DNA of 64,000 nt from Affinirhizobium lemnae (GTDB taxonomy: Bacteria > Pseudomonadota > Alphaproteobacteria > Rhizobiales > Rhizobiaceae). Every line of letters starts with the position of its first letter. Within the stretch, counting starts at the first letter, position 1. Location of the stretch: NCBI RefSeq assembly GCF_022968395.1, contig NZ_JALJQZ010000006.1, positions 1 through 64,000 of the forward strand. The letters are read 5' to 3'. The notes under the pieces were generated by a model, which was not told where the DNA came from, searched no databases, and saw only the letters and a program-made list of their open reading frames with translations. Below, one piece after another: positions 20,105 through 28,676 of the stretch. A program made the position numbers and the translations under genes.

Positions 20105-21154
20105 TCAACCCGCCGCCCGGCTGAGCATGCCGAACAGATCGCGTGGATCGTCAGGATCGGCAATCATGTCCAGTTCCTCGAAGAACTGGGTGTCGCGGAT
20201 TTTCTCACGAACATATCGAAGCGCTGAAAAATCTTCGATGGCGAAGCCAACACTGTCGAAGAGCGTGATCTGGCGTGGATCACGGCGTCCCTCTGTCTCA
20301 CCTGTCACCACACGCCAAAGTTCGGTAATGGGATAGTCTTTCGGCATCTGCTGGATCTCGCCTTCAATCCAGGTCTGCGGAGGATATTCGACGAACGTAT
20401 CCGCCCGCTTCAGGATATCCGGGTGGAGTTCGGTCTTGCCGGGGCAATCTCCACCAATCGCATTGATGTGCACGCCAGAGCCGACCATGTTGTCGGTCAG
20501 GATGGTTGCAAAGGCTTTGTCGGCAGTACAGGTCGTGATGATATCAGCACCTTCAATGGCTGCCTGAGCCGAAGTGCATGCAACCGTTTCCAAGCCACTG
20601 CCCGCAAGATTGCGGAGGGCTTTTTCAGTCGCCTTAGGGTCAATATCGAAAAGCCGAACGCTCTCGATGCCCAGTACGGCACGCATGGCGAGTGCCTGAA
20701 ATTCGCATTGAGCGCCGTTGCCTATGATCGCCATTGTCCGGCTAGATTTCGGCGCCAGATGTCTGGCTGCCATGGCAGAGGTTGCGGCTGTGCGCAGAGC
20801 CGTCAGTACAGTCATCTCTGTTTGCAGGACGGGGTAACCCGTGGCGACATCGGCCAAAAGTCCGAAAGCCGTGACGGTTTGCAAACCCTGCGCCATGTTC
20901 TTCGGATGACCGTTCACATATTTGAAGCTGTAGATCTGACCGTCAGATGTCGGCATCAACTCGATGACACCGTCATGGGAGTGCGAGCCAAGTCTCGGCG
21001 TCTTGTCGAATTCCGGCCAACGTGCAAAGTCGGCTTCTATTGCGTCCGTCAACTCCTTCAGGAAGACCTCTACCCCGACATGATGAACCAGTCGCATCAT
21101 ATTGGCGACACTGACGAACGGTACGAGGGCCTTTTTCGATGGAGCGAGCAACAT
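20105..21154 (-). CDS. ocd: Ornithine cyclodeaminase family protein
   Basis: A 349-residue member of the ornithine cyclodeaminase/mu-crystallin family, predicted to convert L-ornithine to L-proline and ammonia with NAD. It has the substrate-side block YSFKYVNGHPKNM, the Rossmann motif AIIGNGAQCEFQALA (about 140-155), and VHINAIGGDCPGKTELH with the catalytic Asp. These fit the true Ocd subgroup better than the alanine dehydrogenase or crystallin groups. ATG 21154 has GAGG 5 bases upstream; a GTG six bases earlier is the alternative. It is divergent from an Lrp-type regulator that probably controls it, as in agrobacterial arginine/ornithine catabolism. Confidence 0.88.
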   Translation of the reverse strand: MLLAPSKKALVPFVSVANMMRLVHHVGVEVFLKELTDAIEADFARWPEFDKTPRLGSHSHDGVIELMPTSDGQIYSFKYVNGHPKNMAQGLQTVTAFGLLADVATGYPVLQTEMTVLTALRTAATSAMAARHLAPKSSRTMAIIGNGAQCEFQALAMRAVLGIESVRLFDIDPKATEKALRNLAGSGLETVACTSAQAAIEGADIITTCTADKAFATILTDNMVGSGVHINAIGGDCPGKTELHPDILKRADTFVEYPPQTWIEGEIQQMPKDYPITELWRVVTGETEGRRDPRQITLFDSVGFAIEDFSALRYVREKIRDTQFFEELDMIADPDDPRDLFGMLSRAAG

Positions 21155-21284
21155 ATTCACCTCATTGGTTGAACCTGAGTATGAGTGTGCCCGTTGCCAA
21201 ATTTATAGAAAAGATCAAGTTTGTGTTGAAACCGATAGCGAATTGGGCAATTTGATCTACCAACTTAGCTGAACGGACATTTTG

Positions 21285-21722
21285 ATGAACAGGCCGCATT
21301 ACATTCCAGACGATCTCGATCGCCAATTGATTGCACAATTGCGGATCGACGGACGCGCATCCCTATCGAAACTGGCCGAGTTGCTGGATGTGGCGCGAGG
21401 CACTGTTCAGAACCGCCTCGATCGGCTTCAAGAGTCGGGCATACTGCTGGGCTTCACAGTGCGCGTCAGGGAGGAGTTCGATTCCCAGAGCGTTCAGGCC
21501 ATCATGATGATCGAAGTCACAGGCAAGTCGACCGGGCAGGTTATCCGGAAGCTGCGCGGCATTGCGGAAATCAACAGTCTGCACACCACCAACGGCAACT
21601 GGGATCTCGTAGCGCAGATTCGTGCCGCCAATCTGGGGGAATTCGATCGCGTCCTTCGTGAAGTCAGGATGATCGAAGGGGTTTCGAACAGCGAAACAAG
21701 CCTGCTGTTGAGCAGCGTCTAA
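21285..21722 (+). CDS. Lrp/AsnC family regulator
   Basis: A 145-residue feast-famine regulator. The N-terminal helix-turn-helix (DRQLIAQLRIDGRASLSKLA; VARGTVQNRLDRLQESG) is followed by the RAM effector domain (VQAIMMIEVTGKST...INSLHTTNGNWDLVAQI). It is divergent from ocd with a 130-bp AT-rich gap, the classic arrangement for local control by an amino acid such as ornithine or arginine. The ATG is preceded immediately by an in-frame TTG that could also serve. Confidence 0.88.
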   Translation: MNRPHYIPDDLDRQLIAQLRIDGRASLSKLAELLDVARGTVQNRLDRLQESGILLGFTVRVREEFDSQSVQAIMMIEVTGKSTGQVIRKLRGIAEINSLHTTNGNWDLVAQIRAANLGEFDRVLREVRMIEGVSNSETSLLLSSV

Positions 21723-21811
21723 TCATATACTTGACGGAGACCGGTCGCTATCGGTAACGCTTTGTCCCCGTGGTCATGCATCAGTCCATCGACCGCGTCG
21801 AGGAGGATGAC

Positions 21812-22231
21812 ATGCTGATCAATATCGACCCACTGCTCTCGCCAGATCTGCTACATATTCTCAGGGCGATGGGCCATGGCGATGAAATTGCCATCGTCGA
21901 CGCGAATTTTCCGGGAACGACGAATGCCCAGCGGCTCGTGCGGCTGGACGGGATCAGCGTCACAAGGGCGACGGAAGCGGTTCTTTCTGTTATGCCACTC
22001 GATGATTTCGTCGAGGTTCCGGCCGTCACCATGGAGGTCGTTGGCAATCCGGATGAAGTTCCGCCTGCCGTGCAGGAACTGCGGGCTATCGTGGGTGACC
22101 GTGGACAGTGCGGCACTCTGGAGCGCCACGCGTTTTACGCACGGGCAAAACAGTGCTTTGCGATCATTCAGACCGGAGAAACACGCCTGTACGGCAACAT
22201 CGTTCTGAAAAAAGGCGTTGTGCGCAGTTGA
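21812..22231 (+). CDS. RbsD/FucU family sugar mutarotase
   Basis: A 139-residue protein of the RbsD/FucU fold: INIDPLLSPDLLHILRAMGHGDEIAIVDANFPG at the N terminus (given here in part: LLHILRAMGHGDEIAIVDA) holds the catalytic His region, and ALRAIIQTGETRLYGNIVLKKG-like residues close it. It is closer to FucU (L-fucose mutarotase) than to RbsD by the YGNIVLKKG end. Mutarotases interconvert sugar anomers before a kinase or isomerase. The start at 21812 has GAGGAGGA 4 bases upstream. No sugar operon adjoins it; it lies 89 bp after the Lrp gene. Confidence 0.85.
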   Translation: MLINIDPLLSPDLLHILRAMGHGDEIAIVDANFPGTTNAQRLVRLDGISVTRATEAVLSVMPLDDFVEVPAVTMEVVGNPDEVPPAVQELRAIVGDRGQCGTLERHAFYARAKQCFAIIQTGETRLYGNIVLKKGVVRS

Positions 22232-22430
22232 GGCAGTGCTTGCGTGGTGAGGCTGGCCCGATCCGTCTCATCTGGCTGCGCGTTTCCGACGCTTCCAATC
22301 CGCATGTCGGCAGTGATTTGAAATATCATATCAAAATTGCCGGACCATGCGGATCGCTTTTTCTTCATCTGAAGATTGCCCGTTTTTAAAAGCAGAAGAT
22401 ACGTTATTTGGGAATGAAGGACTGACTTGA

Positions 22431-23489
22431 ATGACGAAGGCCTGTGAGATCGCCTGGTTTTCCGCGTTATGCGATGACGATTACCAGTTCCTTGGCGTTC
22501 CTGATCCAAGGCTGCAGTCCAGCTTCGAGCACTGTCGGGATATCGTTCTTCAGGCCGAAAGCGGTGGCTTCGATAACATTCTTCTGCCTTCCGGTTACGC
22601 GCTTGGCATAGATACCACGGCCTTTGCATCGGCCATGGCTGTTCTGACCCAGCGGATAAAGCTGTTGATGGCGCTTCGTATGGGGGAAGCATGGCCCGCC
22701 CAGCTTGCGCGCCAGATTGCGACAATAGACCGGATGGCGGGCGGTCGCCTGGCTATCAACATCATTTCCAGTGATCTCCCGGGAGAGGCCTTGGCCAGTG
22801 GGCCTCGCTATCAGCGAACGATCGAAGCGATGACGATCCTGCGATCGCTCCTGAACGGAGAGAGCGTTGATCACGACGGGACCTTCTGGAAGCTGAAGGT
22901 AGAGCCACCGCGTATTTCCACGCTTTCTGGACGCTGCCCGCAATTCTATTTCGGCGGCCTGTCCGAAGATGCGCGTCATGCAGCGGCAGTCGGCGCTGAT
23001 GTTTATCTCATGTGGCCGGACCGCATGGAGGCCGTAAAGGATGTCATCAGCGATCTTACAGAGCGCGCGAAAGGCCAGGGCCGCACGCTTCGCTTCGGTT
23101 ATCGCGTCCATGTCGTGGTGCGCGAAACTGAAATTGAGGCGCGCGAAGCTGCAGACCGGCTGCTTTCGAAACTGGATGATGCCACCGGCGCTGCAATTCG
23201 TGCGAAATCACTGGACAGCCAATCGGTGGGCGTTCGCCGTCAGGCCGAATTGCGTGAGCAGTCGGCAAATGATGGCTATGTCGAGGACAACCTCTGGACC
23301 GGGATCGGTCGGGCAAGGTCCGGATGTGGCGCTGCGATCGTCGGCGATCCGGATCAGGTTTTGGCCAAATTGAAGGCCTATCAGCAAGCAGGCATCGAAG
23401 CCTTCATTCTGTCCGGCTACCCTCACGCTGCGGAAGCGGACCTGTTTTCGCGATACGTACTTCCCCGCATCGAGCATGGAAAGCTATAA
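22431..23489 (+). CDS. LLM class flavin-dependent monooxygenase, SsuD-like
   Basis: A 352-residue bacterial luciferase-like monooxygenase of the alkanesulfonate monooxygenase group: ILLPSGYALGIDTTAFASAMA, RMAGGRLAINIISSDLPGEALASG and FYFGGLSEDARHAAAVGADVYLMWPD are the FMN/FMNH2-binding landmarks. Such enzymes use reduced flavin from a separate reductase. No ssuE-like reductase or sulfonate transporter is adjacent, so the substrate is open. It is followed by a TetR regulator after about 50 bases and then by GMC and aldehyde dehydrogenase genes, which suggests an oxidative pathway for an organic alcohol or sulfonate. Confidence 0.85.
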   Translation: MTKACEIAWFSALCDDDYQFLGVPDPRLQSSFEHCRDIVLQAESGGFDNILLPSGYALGIDTTAFASAMAVLTQRIKLLMALRMGEAWPAQLARQIATIDRMAGGRLAINIISSDLPGEALASGPRYQRTIEAMTILRSLLNGESVDHDGTFWKLKVEPPRISTLSGRCPQFYFGGLSEDARHAAAVGADVYLMWPDRMEAVKDVISDLTERAKGQGRTLRFGYRVHVVVRETEIEAREAADRLLSKLDDATGAAIRAKSLDSQSVGVRRQAELREQSANDGYVEDNLWTGIGRARSGCGAAIVGDPDQVLAKLKAYQQAGIEAFILSGYPHAAEADLFSRYVLPRIEHGKL

Positions 23490-23540
23490 GCAACCATCTG
23501 CAGGTGGTTTTCAGCAGACCTATCTTCCGTGACCGGGATC

Positions 23541-24173
23541 ATGATGGAAAGCGCGAGCAAGCCAAAGACGTCTTCCAAGCTCGAAGCCAAACGGATACGC
23601 AATCGCGACGCGATCAAGCAGGCGGCTTGGTATGTCTTCGCGCATCATGGGCTGGACGGATCCACTGTGCGCGACATCGTTGCTCACAGCGGTATTTCCA
23701 TTGGAACCTTCTATAATTATTACGGAACACGGGAAGCCGTTTTCCAGGAGCTACTGGCCGACCTGACAACGGAGATCCGCAGGCGATCCAACGAGGCTCG
23801 CGGGAAGGAAACGGAACTGGAGGCGATGCTGCAATCCAGCTATCGCGGTTTTCTGGAATTCATTCTCGGGATTGAGCATGCGCTCGATTTCTGTGCACGC
23901 AACCAGCACCACATCCGCTCCTACCTGTTCAAACTCTCGGCCACCACCGGCATCGTCGATGACCTCATCCTCGATCTGCAGCGCACGCTTCCCAACAACA
24001 GCTTCGGACAGGGTGAACTGAAGCAGATCGCAACATTGATAGTGGCCAATGGTCTCGAACTTCTTCTGCAATCGCGTGACGAGGCGGAGGCAGATATCTT
24101 CACAGCCAGCGTTCTACTGGTTCGCGTTCTTGTCGGCGGCATAGCCAATCTCGGATCAGGCAATCAGAATTGA
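23541..24173 (+). CDS. TetR family regulator
   Basis: About 210 residues. The N-terminal TetR helix-turn-helix reads IKQAAWYVFAHHGLDGSTVR then DIVAHSGISIGTFYNYYGTREAVF (about 18-60), followed by a helical ligand domain ending LVGGIANLGSG. An ATG pair at 23541 is the likely start; a GTG at 23529 would add four residues. It sits inside a same-strand cluster (LLM monooxygenase before, GMC oxidoreductase after) and is the obvious local regulator, probably a repressor relieved by the pathway substrate. Confidence 0.85.
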   Translation: MMESASKPKTSSKLEAKRIRNRDAIKQAAWYVFAHHGLDGSTVRDIVAHSGISIGTFYNYYGTREAVFQELLADLTTEIRRRSNEARGKETELEAMLQSSYRGFLEFILGIEHALDFCARNQHHIRSYLFKLSATTGIVDDLILDLQRTLPNNSFGQGELKQIATLIVANGLELLLQSRDEAEADIFTASVLLVRVLVGGIANLGSGNQN

Positions 24174-24220
24174 CGCCTGCGTCAATTTTGCTAGTGTCTG
24201 TTCGGGGTGGGGGACAAGAC

Positions 24221-25816
24221 ATGACGATTGCCGATTTCATTATCGTCGGAGCGGGTCCGGCGGGGTGTGCGCTGGCCGCGGGCCTGGCAAAATCGAAACA
24301 TGCGCCGCAGGTCGTGCTGATCGAAGCAGGTGGCTCAGATCCATCGCTGTTTTCTCAGATTCCCTTGGGTCTTGCGACGCGTGTTCCCTGGAGAAACCCC
24401 GAGAACTATGCATTCGAAACGATCCCGCAGCCGGGCATGAACAACCGCAAAGGTTACGTGCCCCGTGGCCGTGGCCTCGGTGGTTCCAGCCTGATCAACG
24501 CCATGATCTACATTCGTGGGCAGCGTCAGGATTACGATCACTGGGCGGCCCTTGGGTGCAGAGGCTGGGGCTGGGCGGACGTGCTTCCATTCTTCAAAAG
24601 AGGCGAGACCAACAGCAGAGGCTCGGACGACCATCACGGAGGCGACGGTCCGCTGCGTATCACAGATCTCACAGCGCCCGGAGCCGCGACTTACGCCTTT
24701 CTGGAAGCGGCAAAGCACTGCGGATTTCCACTTAATGAAGACTTCAACGGCGCAGATCAGGAAGGCGTCGGTCTCTATCAGGTCTTTCAGCATCAGGGCA
24801 AACGCTTCAATGCTGCAGAGGCCTATCTCGGTGCCGCCCCCTATCCGCAAAACCTGCAGGTGATGACGAATATCGAGGTTGAGAGCGTGGTCTTCGAGCA
24901 ACGGACAGCCGTTGGCGTAAAGATCCGGTCAGGCGGGAAAGAAACCGTGATACGGGCCAGGCGTGAGGTCATTCTATCCGCCGGTGCCATTGGCTCGCCA
25001 CACCTTCTTCAGCTCTCCGGCATCGGACCAGGAGACGCTCTGCGGTCTCATGGCATTGACGTCGTGTACGATGCCCCGGATGTTGGCGAAAATCTGCAGG
25101 ACCATGTGGATTATACTGCCAACATCCTGTCCCGATTGGACGGACTTGTGGGTTACACGCCAAAGGCGCTCGGCAATATCGCCAAGGCCGCTTTTGAGTA
25201 CCGGAAGAGGACAGGGTTGCTGACCAGCAACGTTGCCGAGGCTGGAGGATTTGTTCGCAGCCGCCCGGAGGTCGACCGACCAGACCTGCAGCTGCATTTC
25301 TGTATTGGTCTGGTGGACGACCATGCGCGAAAAATGCATGTCGCGACCGGCTATGCGCTCCATGTCTGTGTATTGAGACCCGAGAGTCGCGGTCGCGTGA
25401 GCCTTTCGTCCGGTCGCGCTGGTAGTAAACCTCTCATTGATCCACGGTTCTTTTCCGACGAGAGAGATCTGGACCTTCTCGTGAGGGGCGCCCGGATCGT
25501 GCATGACATTGTCGAGGCGCCTCCCCTTGCCGGTCCCGCATCACGTCCACTCTATCCGATCGATTTCACGAATGAGACTCAGGTGAAACAATTCGTCCGT
25601 GAACATGCAGATACGATCTATCACCCGGTCGGCACCTGCCGTATGGGAGGGGATGAGAGGTCTGTCGTTGACCCGACACTCAAGGTTCGGGGCGTGGATA
25701 GACTTCGGGTGGCAGATGCCTCCATCATGCCGACCCTGATCAGCGGCAATACGCAGGCGCCGTCCGCCATGATTGGCGAAAAGGCGGCCGCTCTCATTCT
25801 TGACGAGGCAGTTTAG
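24221..25816 (+). CDS. GMC family FAD-dependent alcohol dehydrogenase
   Basis: A 531-residue GMC oxidoreductase (choline dehydrogenase/AlkJ/PEG dehydrogenase group). FAD-binding FIIVGAGPAGCALAAGLA at the N terminus, the GMC signature 1 GRGLGGSSLINAMIYIRG near 86-103, signature 2 GAIGSPHLLQLSGIGP near 256-271, and the active-site His in YHPVGTCRMG with a second in SGNTQAPSAMIGEKAA. The ATG at 24221 follows a G-rich ribosome site. The stop overlaps the GTG of the aldehyde dehydrogenase by one base, so alcohol and aldehyde oxidation are coupled. Confidence 0.9.
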   Translation: MTIADFIIVGAGPAGCALAAGLAKSKHAPQVVLIEAGGSDPSLFSQIPLGLATRVPWRNPENYAFETIPQPGMNNRKGYVPRGRGLGGSSLINAMIYIRGQRQDYDHWAALGCRGWGWADVLPFFKRGETNSRGSDDHHGGDGPLRITDLTAPGAATYAFLEAAKHCGFPLNEDFNGADQEGVGLYQVFQHQGKRFNAAEAYLGAAPYPQNLQVMTNIEVESVVFEQRTAVGVKIRSGGKETVIRARREVILSAGAIGSPHLLQLSGIGPGDALRSHGIDVVYDAPDVGENLQDHVDYTANILSRLDGLVGYTPKALGNIAKAAFEYRKRTGLLTSNVAEAGGFVRSRPEVDRPDLQLHFCIGLVDDHARKMHVATGYALHVCVLRPESRGRVSLSSGRAGSKPLIDPRFFSDERDLDLLVRGARIVHDIVEAPPLAGPASRPLYPIDFTNETQVKQFVREHADTIYHPVGTCRMGGDERSVVDPTLKVRGVDRLRVADASIMPTLISGNTQAPSAMIGEKAAALILDEAV

Positions 25817-27210
25817 TGGCAGAGTTTCAGCAGGTCTTTCAATCGATGCATCTTGCCTCGCGGACGGGACCCGACGCGACCTATTCGGAACGCATCGACA
25901 GGCTTGGTCGACTGGAAAAACTACTTTCTGACAATGTGGAAGCGCTTTGCAAAGCGATATCCTCCGATTTCAAATGGCGGTCGGATACGGAAACCAAGCT
26001 TCTGGAGATACTGCCGTTACTCCGCGGGATTCGCCATGCAAAACGGCATCTGGCGCGCTGGATGAAAGAGGAGCGGCGGAAGATCGATCTGGCATTCCAG
26101 CCGTCAAGGGCATGGGTTCGCTACGAAGCGCTGGGTGTCGTGGGCATCATTGCGCCCTGGAACTATCCGCTTGCGCTTGCAATAGCGCCGCTGACGGATG
26201 CTTTGGCGGCAGGCAACAGGGTCATGGTCAAACCATCGGAACAGACGCCCAGCTTTTCGGATCTTTTGGCGAAACTGATTTCCGAAAACTTTGCCGCGGA
26301 TGAGGTTTCCGTTGTCCTGGGAGATGTTTCGATCGCTCAGGACTTTGCAAGACTGCCGTTCGATCATCTGCTCTTCACCGGATCGACCGAGGTCGGTCGA
26401 TCGATCATGCGCGCAGCGTCGGACAACCTCACGCCGGTCACACTCGAACTCGGAGGAAAATCTCCAGCCATTGTCTGCGAGGATTTTTCGATCGACGCCG
26501 CAGCTCGCTCCGTCAGCTTCGGCAAGTTCATCAATGCGGGCCAAACTTGCATCGCGCCAGACTACGCGCTCGTGCCCCGCCATAGCGTTGACCAGTTTGT
26601 CGATGCTGTCATGAACCACGTGGCACAAGCCTATCCGAACCCTGCATCCAATCGAGACTACACATCCATCATTTCCGAAAGACATCTGATGCGTCTCAGG
26701 AATGCTGTGCAAGAGGCAGAAGCCGCGGGAGCACGGGTTGTCCAGTATGCCGGAGAGACACCCGATCGCGTGATGCTTTACCCGAAACTGGTGGTTGATC
26801 CGCCGCGCGACGGCCTGCTGATGCAGGAAGAAATCTTTGGGCCTGTGCTGTCTGTTGTCCCATACGACACAGTGGATGAGGCCATTGCTTTCGTGAATTC
26901 GAAGCCACGGCCGCTTGCTCTCTATCTGTTTACCGACAGTGGAGAGATGCAGTCAAAGATCATCGGCAATTGCAAATCAGGCGGCGTGACCGTCAACGGT
27001 ACCTTGCTGCATTACGCCATGGAGAATTTGCCTTTCGGCGGAATTGGACCAAGCGGCATGGGCGCCTATCACGGCAGGGATGGGTTTCGTCGGTTCAGTC
27101 ACGCCCGCGCGGTCCACAAGGTCGGCAGAATCAACATGTTTGAAAAGCTGGGTCCACCCTGGGGGCCCCTCCTTCGTCTGACATTGCGGGTACTCGGCAA
27201 TATCAAGTGA
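25816..27210 (+). CDS. Coniferyl-aldehyde dehydrogenase-like ALDH
   Basis: A 464-residue NAD(P)-dependent aldehyde dehydrogenase starting at GTG, which overlaps the last base of the GMC gene stop codon. Landmarks: IIAPWNYPLALAIAPLTDAL, FTGSTEVGRSIM, catalytic Glu in ELGGKSPAIV (about 213-222) and nucleophile Cys in GQTCIAPDYALV. The last motif is typical of coniferyl aldehyde dehydrogenase and of fatty aldehyde dehydrogenases that carry a hydrophobic C terminus, as here (LGPPWGPLLRLTLRVLGNIK). It should take the aldehyde made by the GMC enzyme. Confidence 0.88.
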   Translation: MAEFQQVFQSMHLASRTGPDATYSERIDRLGRLEKLLSDNVEALCKAISSDFKWRSDTETKLLEILPLLRGIRHAKRHLARWMKEERRKIDLAFQPSRAWVRYEALGVVGIIAPWNYPLALAIAPLTDALAAGNRVMVKPSEQTPSFSDLLAKLISENFAADEVSVVLGDVSIAQDFARLPFDHLLFTGSTEVGRSIMRAASDNLTPVTLELGGKSPAIVCEDFSIDAAARSVSFGKFINAGQTCIAPDYALVPRHSVDQFVDAVMNHVAQAYPNPASNRDYTSIISERHLMRLRNAVQEAEAAGARVVQYAGETPDRVMLYPKLVVDPPRDGLLMQEEIFGPVLSVVPYDTVDEAIAFVNSKPRPLALYLFTDSGEMQSKIIGNCKSGGVTVNGTLLHYAMENLPFGGIGPSGMGAYHGRDGFRRFSHARAVHKVGRINMFEKLGPPWGPLLRLTLRVLGNIK

Positions 27211-27248
27211 AGCGCAATTGGCCGGACATAGGCTACTGTATGGAAGTC

Positions 27249-27284
27249 AAAAAAGCCTGCAGCATCTGGGGAGCTGCTGCAGGC
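27249..27284 (-). terminator. Intrinsic terminator of the pseudoazurin gene
   Basis: On the minus strand GCCTGCAGC / GCTGCAGGC form a 9-bp stem followed by six T. It lies 50 bp after the pseudoazurin stop. Confidence 0.8.
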
Positions 27285-27288
27285 CAGC

Positions 27289-27321
27289 GGTGAAAGGCTT
27301 GCGGGCGCACAGCCTTTCACC
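27289..27321. terminator. Second hairpin between convergent ALDH and pseudoazurin genes
   Basis: GGTGAAAGGCT and AGCCTTTCACC form an 11-bp perfect stem with an 11-base loop. There is no T run; it probably acts with the neighbouring terminator in both directions. Confidence 0.5.
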
Positions 27322-27333
27322 AAGGTAGGCTCC

Positions 27334-27783
27334 CTAAAGACCGAGCGACGCGAGCCCGGCCAAAACGCGAGCCTTCGCCTTGTTGGGAAGATCGTTCGCC
27401 TTCACGGCGGCCAGATTTGCCGGTGCCTCTCCCACAACGATGACACCTGCCATGCCCATGCCGACATGCGGCGCGCATTTGACGACATAGGCGCCTGGCA
27501 CATCAAGCGTCACCTTGACCTCTTCATTCATCTTGCCCTTGAAGGCCTGCGCTCCTGCGGGAATAAGATTTGCCACCGCTTCCGCGTTATGGCTTTTGTC
27601 CGTCGGGGTAAAAATCACCGTGTCGCCGGGTGCTACCTTGATGGCGGCCGGTTCGAAAACCATGGCTCCGTTCGTGCCCTTGTTCAGCATTTGAACGTGA
27701 TGTTCGGCAGCGTTTACCAGACCGGCAAAGGCGATTGTCGCGGTGATAGCTGCGGCATACAGCGAGAAAATTCGTGGGCTCAT
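27334..27783 (-). CDS. azu: Pseudoazurin
   Basis: A 149-residue periplasmic type 1 copper protein that donates electrons to copper nitrite reductase. A signal peptide ends near VNAAEHHV. Copper ligands are His65 (SHNAEAV), Cys103 and His106 (KCAPH) and Met111, with the pseudoazurin spacing. The C-terminal helices [26 protein letters not shown] (split: [20 protein letters not shown]) are typical. An FNR/NnrR-like box lies 73 bases upstream of the ATG, and an intrinsic terminator follows, so it forms a single-gene unit of the denitrification regulon. Confidence 0.95.
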   Translation of the reverse strand: MSPRIFSLYAAAITATIAFAGLVNAAEHHVQMLNKGTNGAMVFEPAAIKVAPGDTVIFTPTDKSHNAEAVANLIPAGAQAFKGKMNEEVKVTLDVPGAYVVKCAPHVGMGMAGVIVVGEAPANLAAVKANDLPNKAKARVLAGLASLGL

Positions 27784-27855
27784 TGTCTTACTCCTTCAGG
27801 AAGGTCGGTTGCGACCTTGAATGGCAAGAGAATAGCTGGGCTGTCAGAACCGTCT

Positions 27856-27869
27856 TTGCGCAATGGCAA
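27856..27869 (-). promoter_or_regulatory. FNR/NnrR box upstream of azu
   Basis: TTGCG-CAAT-GGCAA, embedded in the longer inverted repeat CTTTGC..GCAAAG. It matches the box at nirK in 13 of 14 positions when both are read in the same sense. Confidence 0.75.
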
Positions 27870-27896
27870 AGAGCAGGAAGGATCGGGCCACTGCGC

Positions 27897-28595
27897 TCAA
27901 AGCTTCGCACTGTCGGCGAGAGCCTGAAGGCGAGTCACATCACGAACCGTCAGTTTCTGGCGCCCGCCTTCTACAAGACCATCACCTTCCCAGGCACTGA
28001 GGATGCGCGAGACCGTATGAAGAGTGGTGCCGGTCATTTCCGCAATGTCCTGGCGTGTGATCGGAAAGTCGATGCGGATACCGCCTTCGGCTGCGCGCCC
28101 CGCCTGTTTGGTCAGCCGCAGAACGGCATGCGCCACGCGACGCTCGACCTCCTGGGTCGACATTTCTCGAATTCGCGTATGCGCCTCCTCCAGACGCGCA
28201 CCGATGGTGTTCAACGCACTCGCTGCCAGGACGGGACTACGATCGATGAAATGCGGCCAGAGATCGGTCGGCCAGCAAACCGTGAGGCTCTCGATGACGC
28301 TAAGCGCGGTGCCGGGGTAATCAGGCCTTCGCAACGCTTTTGCAAAGCCGAACAGGTCGCCCGGATGCACGACGCGCACGATGATCTGCTGACCATCTGG
28401 TGTCACCTGTGTAACCTTCAACCGACCGTTCAGCAGCAGAAAGAAATGCGAGGCAGGTGCGCCCTGCTCGAAAACCGCCTCACCGGAAGGCACCCGTCGT
28501 GTGGTAGCGCGCGAAAGCAGTTCTTCGATTTCCACATCGGGCATTTTCTCGAAAAGAGCGAATGAGCGAAGAACGCTTTTGTCAATTTTTACCAC
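27897..28595 (-). CDS. nnrR: Crp/Fnr family regulator, NnrR type
   Basis: About 232 residues: a cyclic-nucleotide-binding-like sensor domain (VFEQGAPASHFFLLLNGRLKV; VHPGDLFGFAKAL) and a Crp winged helix (ITRQDIAEMTGTTLHTVSRI, about 165-185) with the E/T-x-SR recognition helix. It lacks the N-terminal cysteine cluster of FNR/FnrN, so it should not carry a 4Fe-4S oxygen sensor; this fits the NO-responsive NnrR/DNR group. I prefer a GTG start at 28595 (GGGGGA 7 bases upstream) over the ATG at 28649, which adds 18 residues. It lies between nirV and azu and is the likely activator of the boxes listed here. Confidence 0.85.
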   Translation of the reverse strand: MVKIDKSVLRSFALFEKMPDVEIEELLSRATTRRVPSGEAVFEQGAPASHFFLLLNGRLKVTQVTPDGQQIIVRVVHPGDLFGFAKALRRPDYPGTALSVIESLTVCWPTDLWPHFIDRSPVLAASALNTIGARLEEAHTRIREMSTQEVERRVAHAVLRLTKQAGRAAEGGIRIDFPITRQDIAEMTGTTLHTVSRILSAWEGDGLVEGGRQKLTVRDVTRLQALADSAKL

Positions 28596-28676
28596 GACCG
28601 TTCCCCCGGCTGAGACCCCAAAGGGCCCAAAGTCGGAGCACATTAGCATGCAGGTATGAGTGCGATTTGTCAGAGA

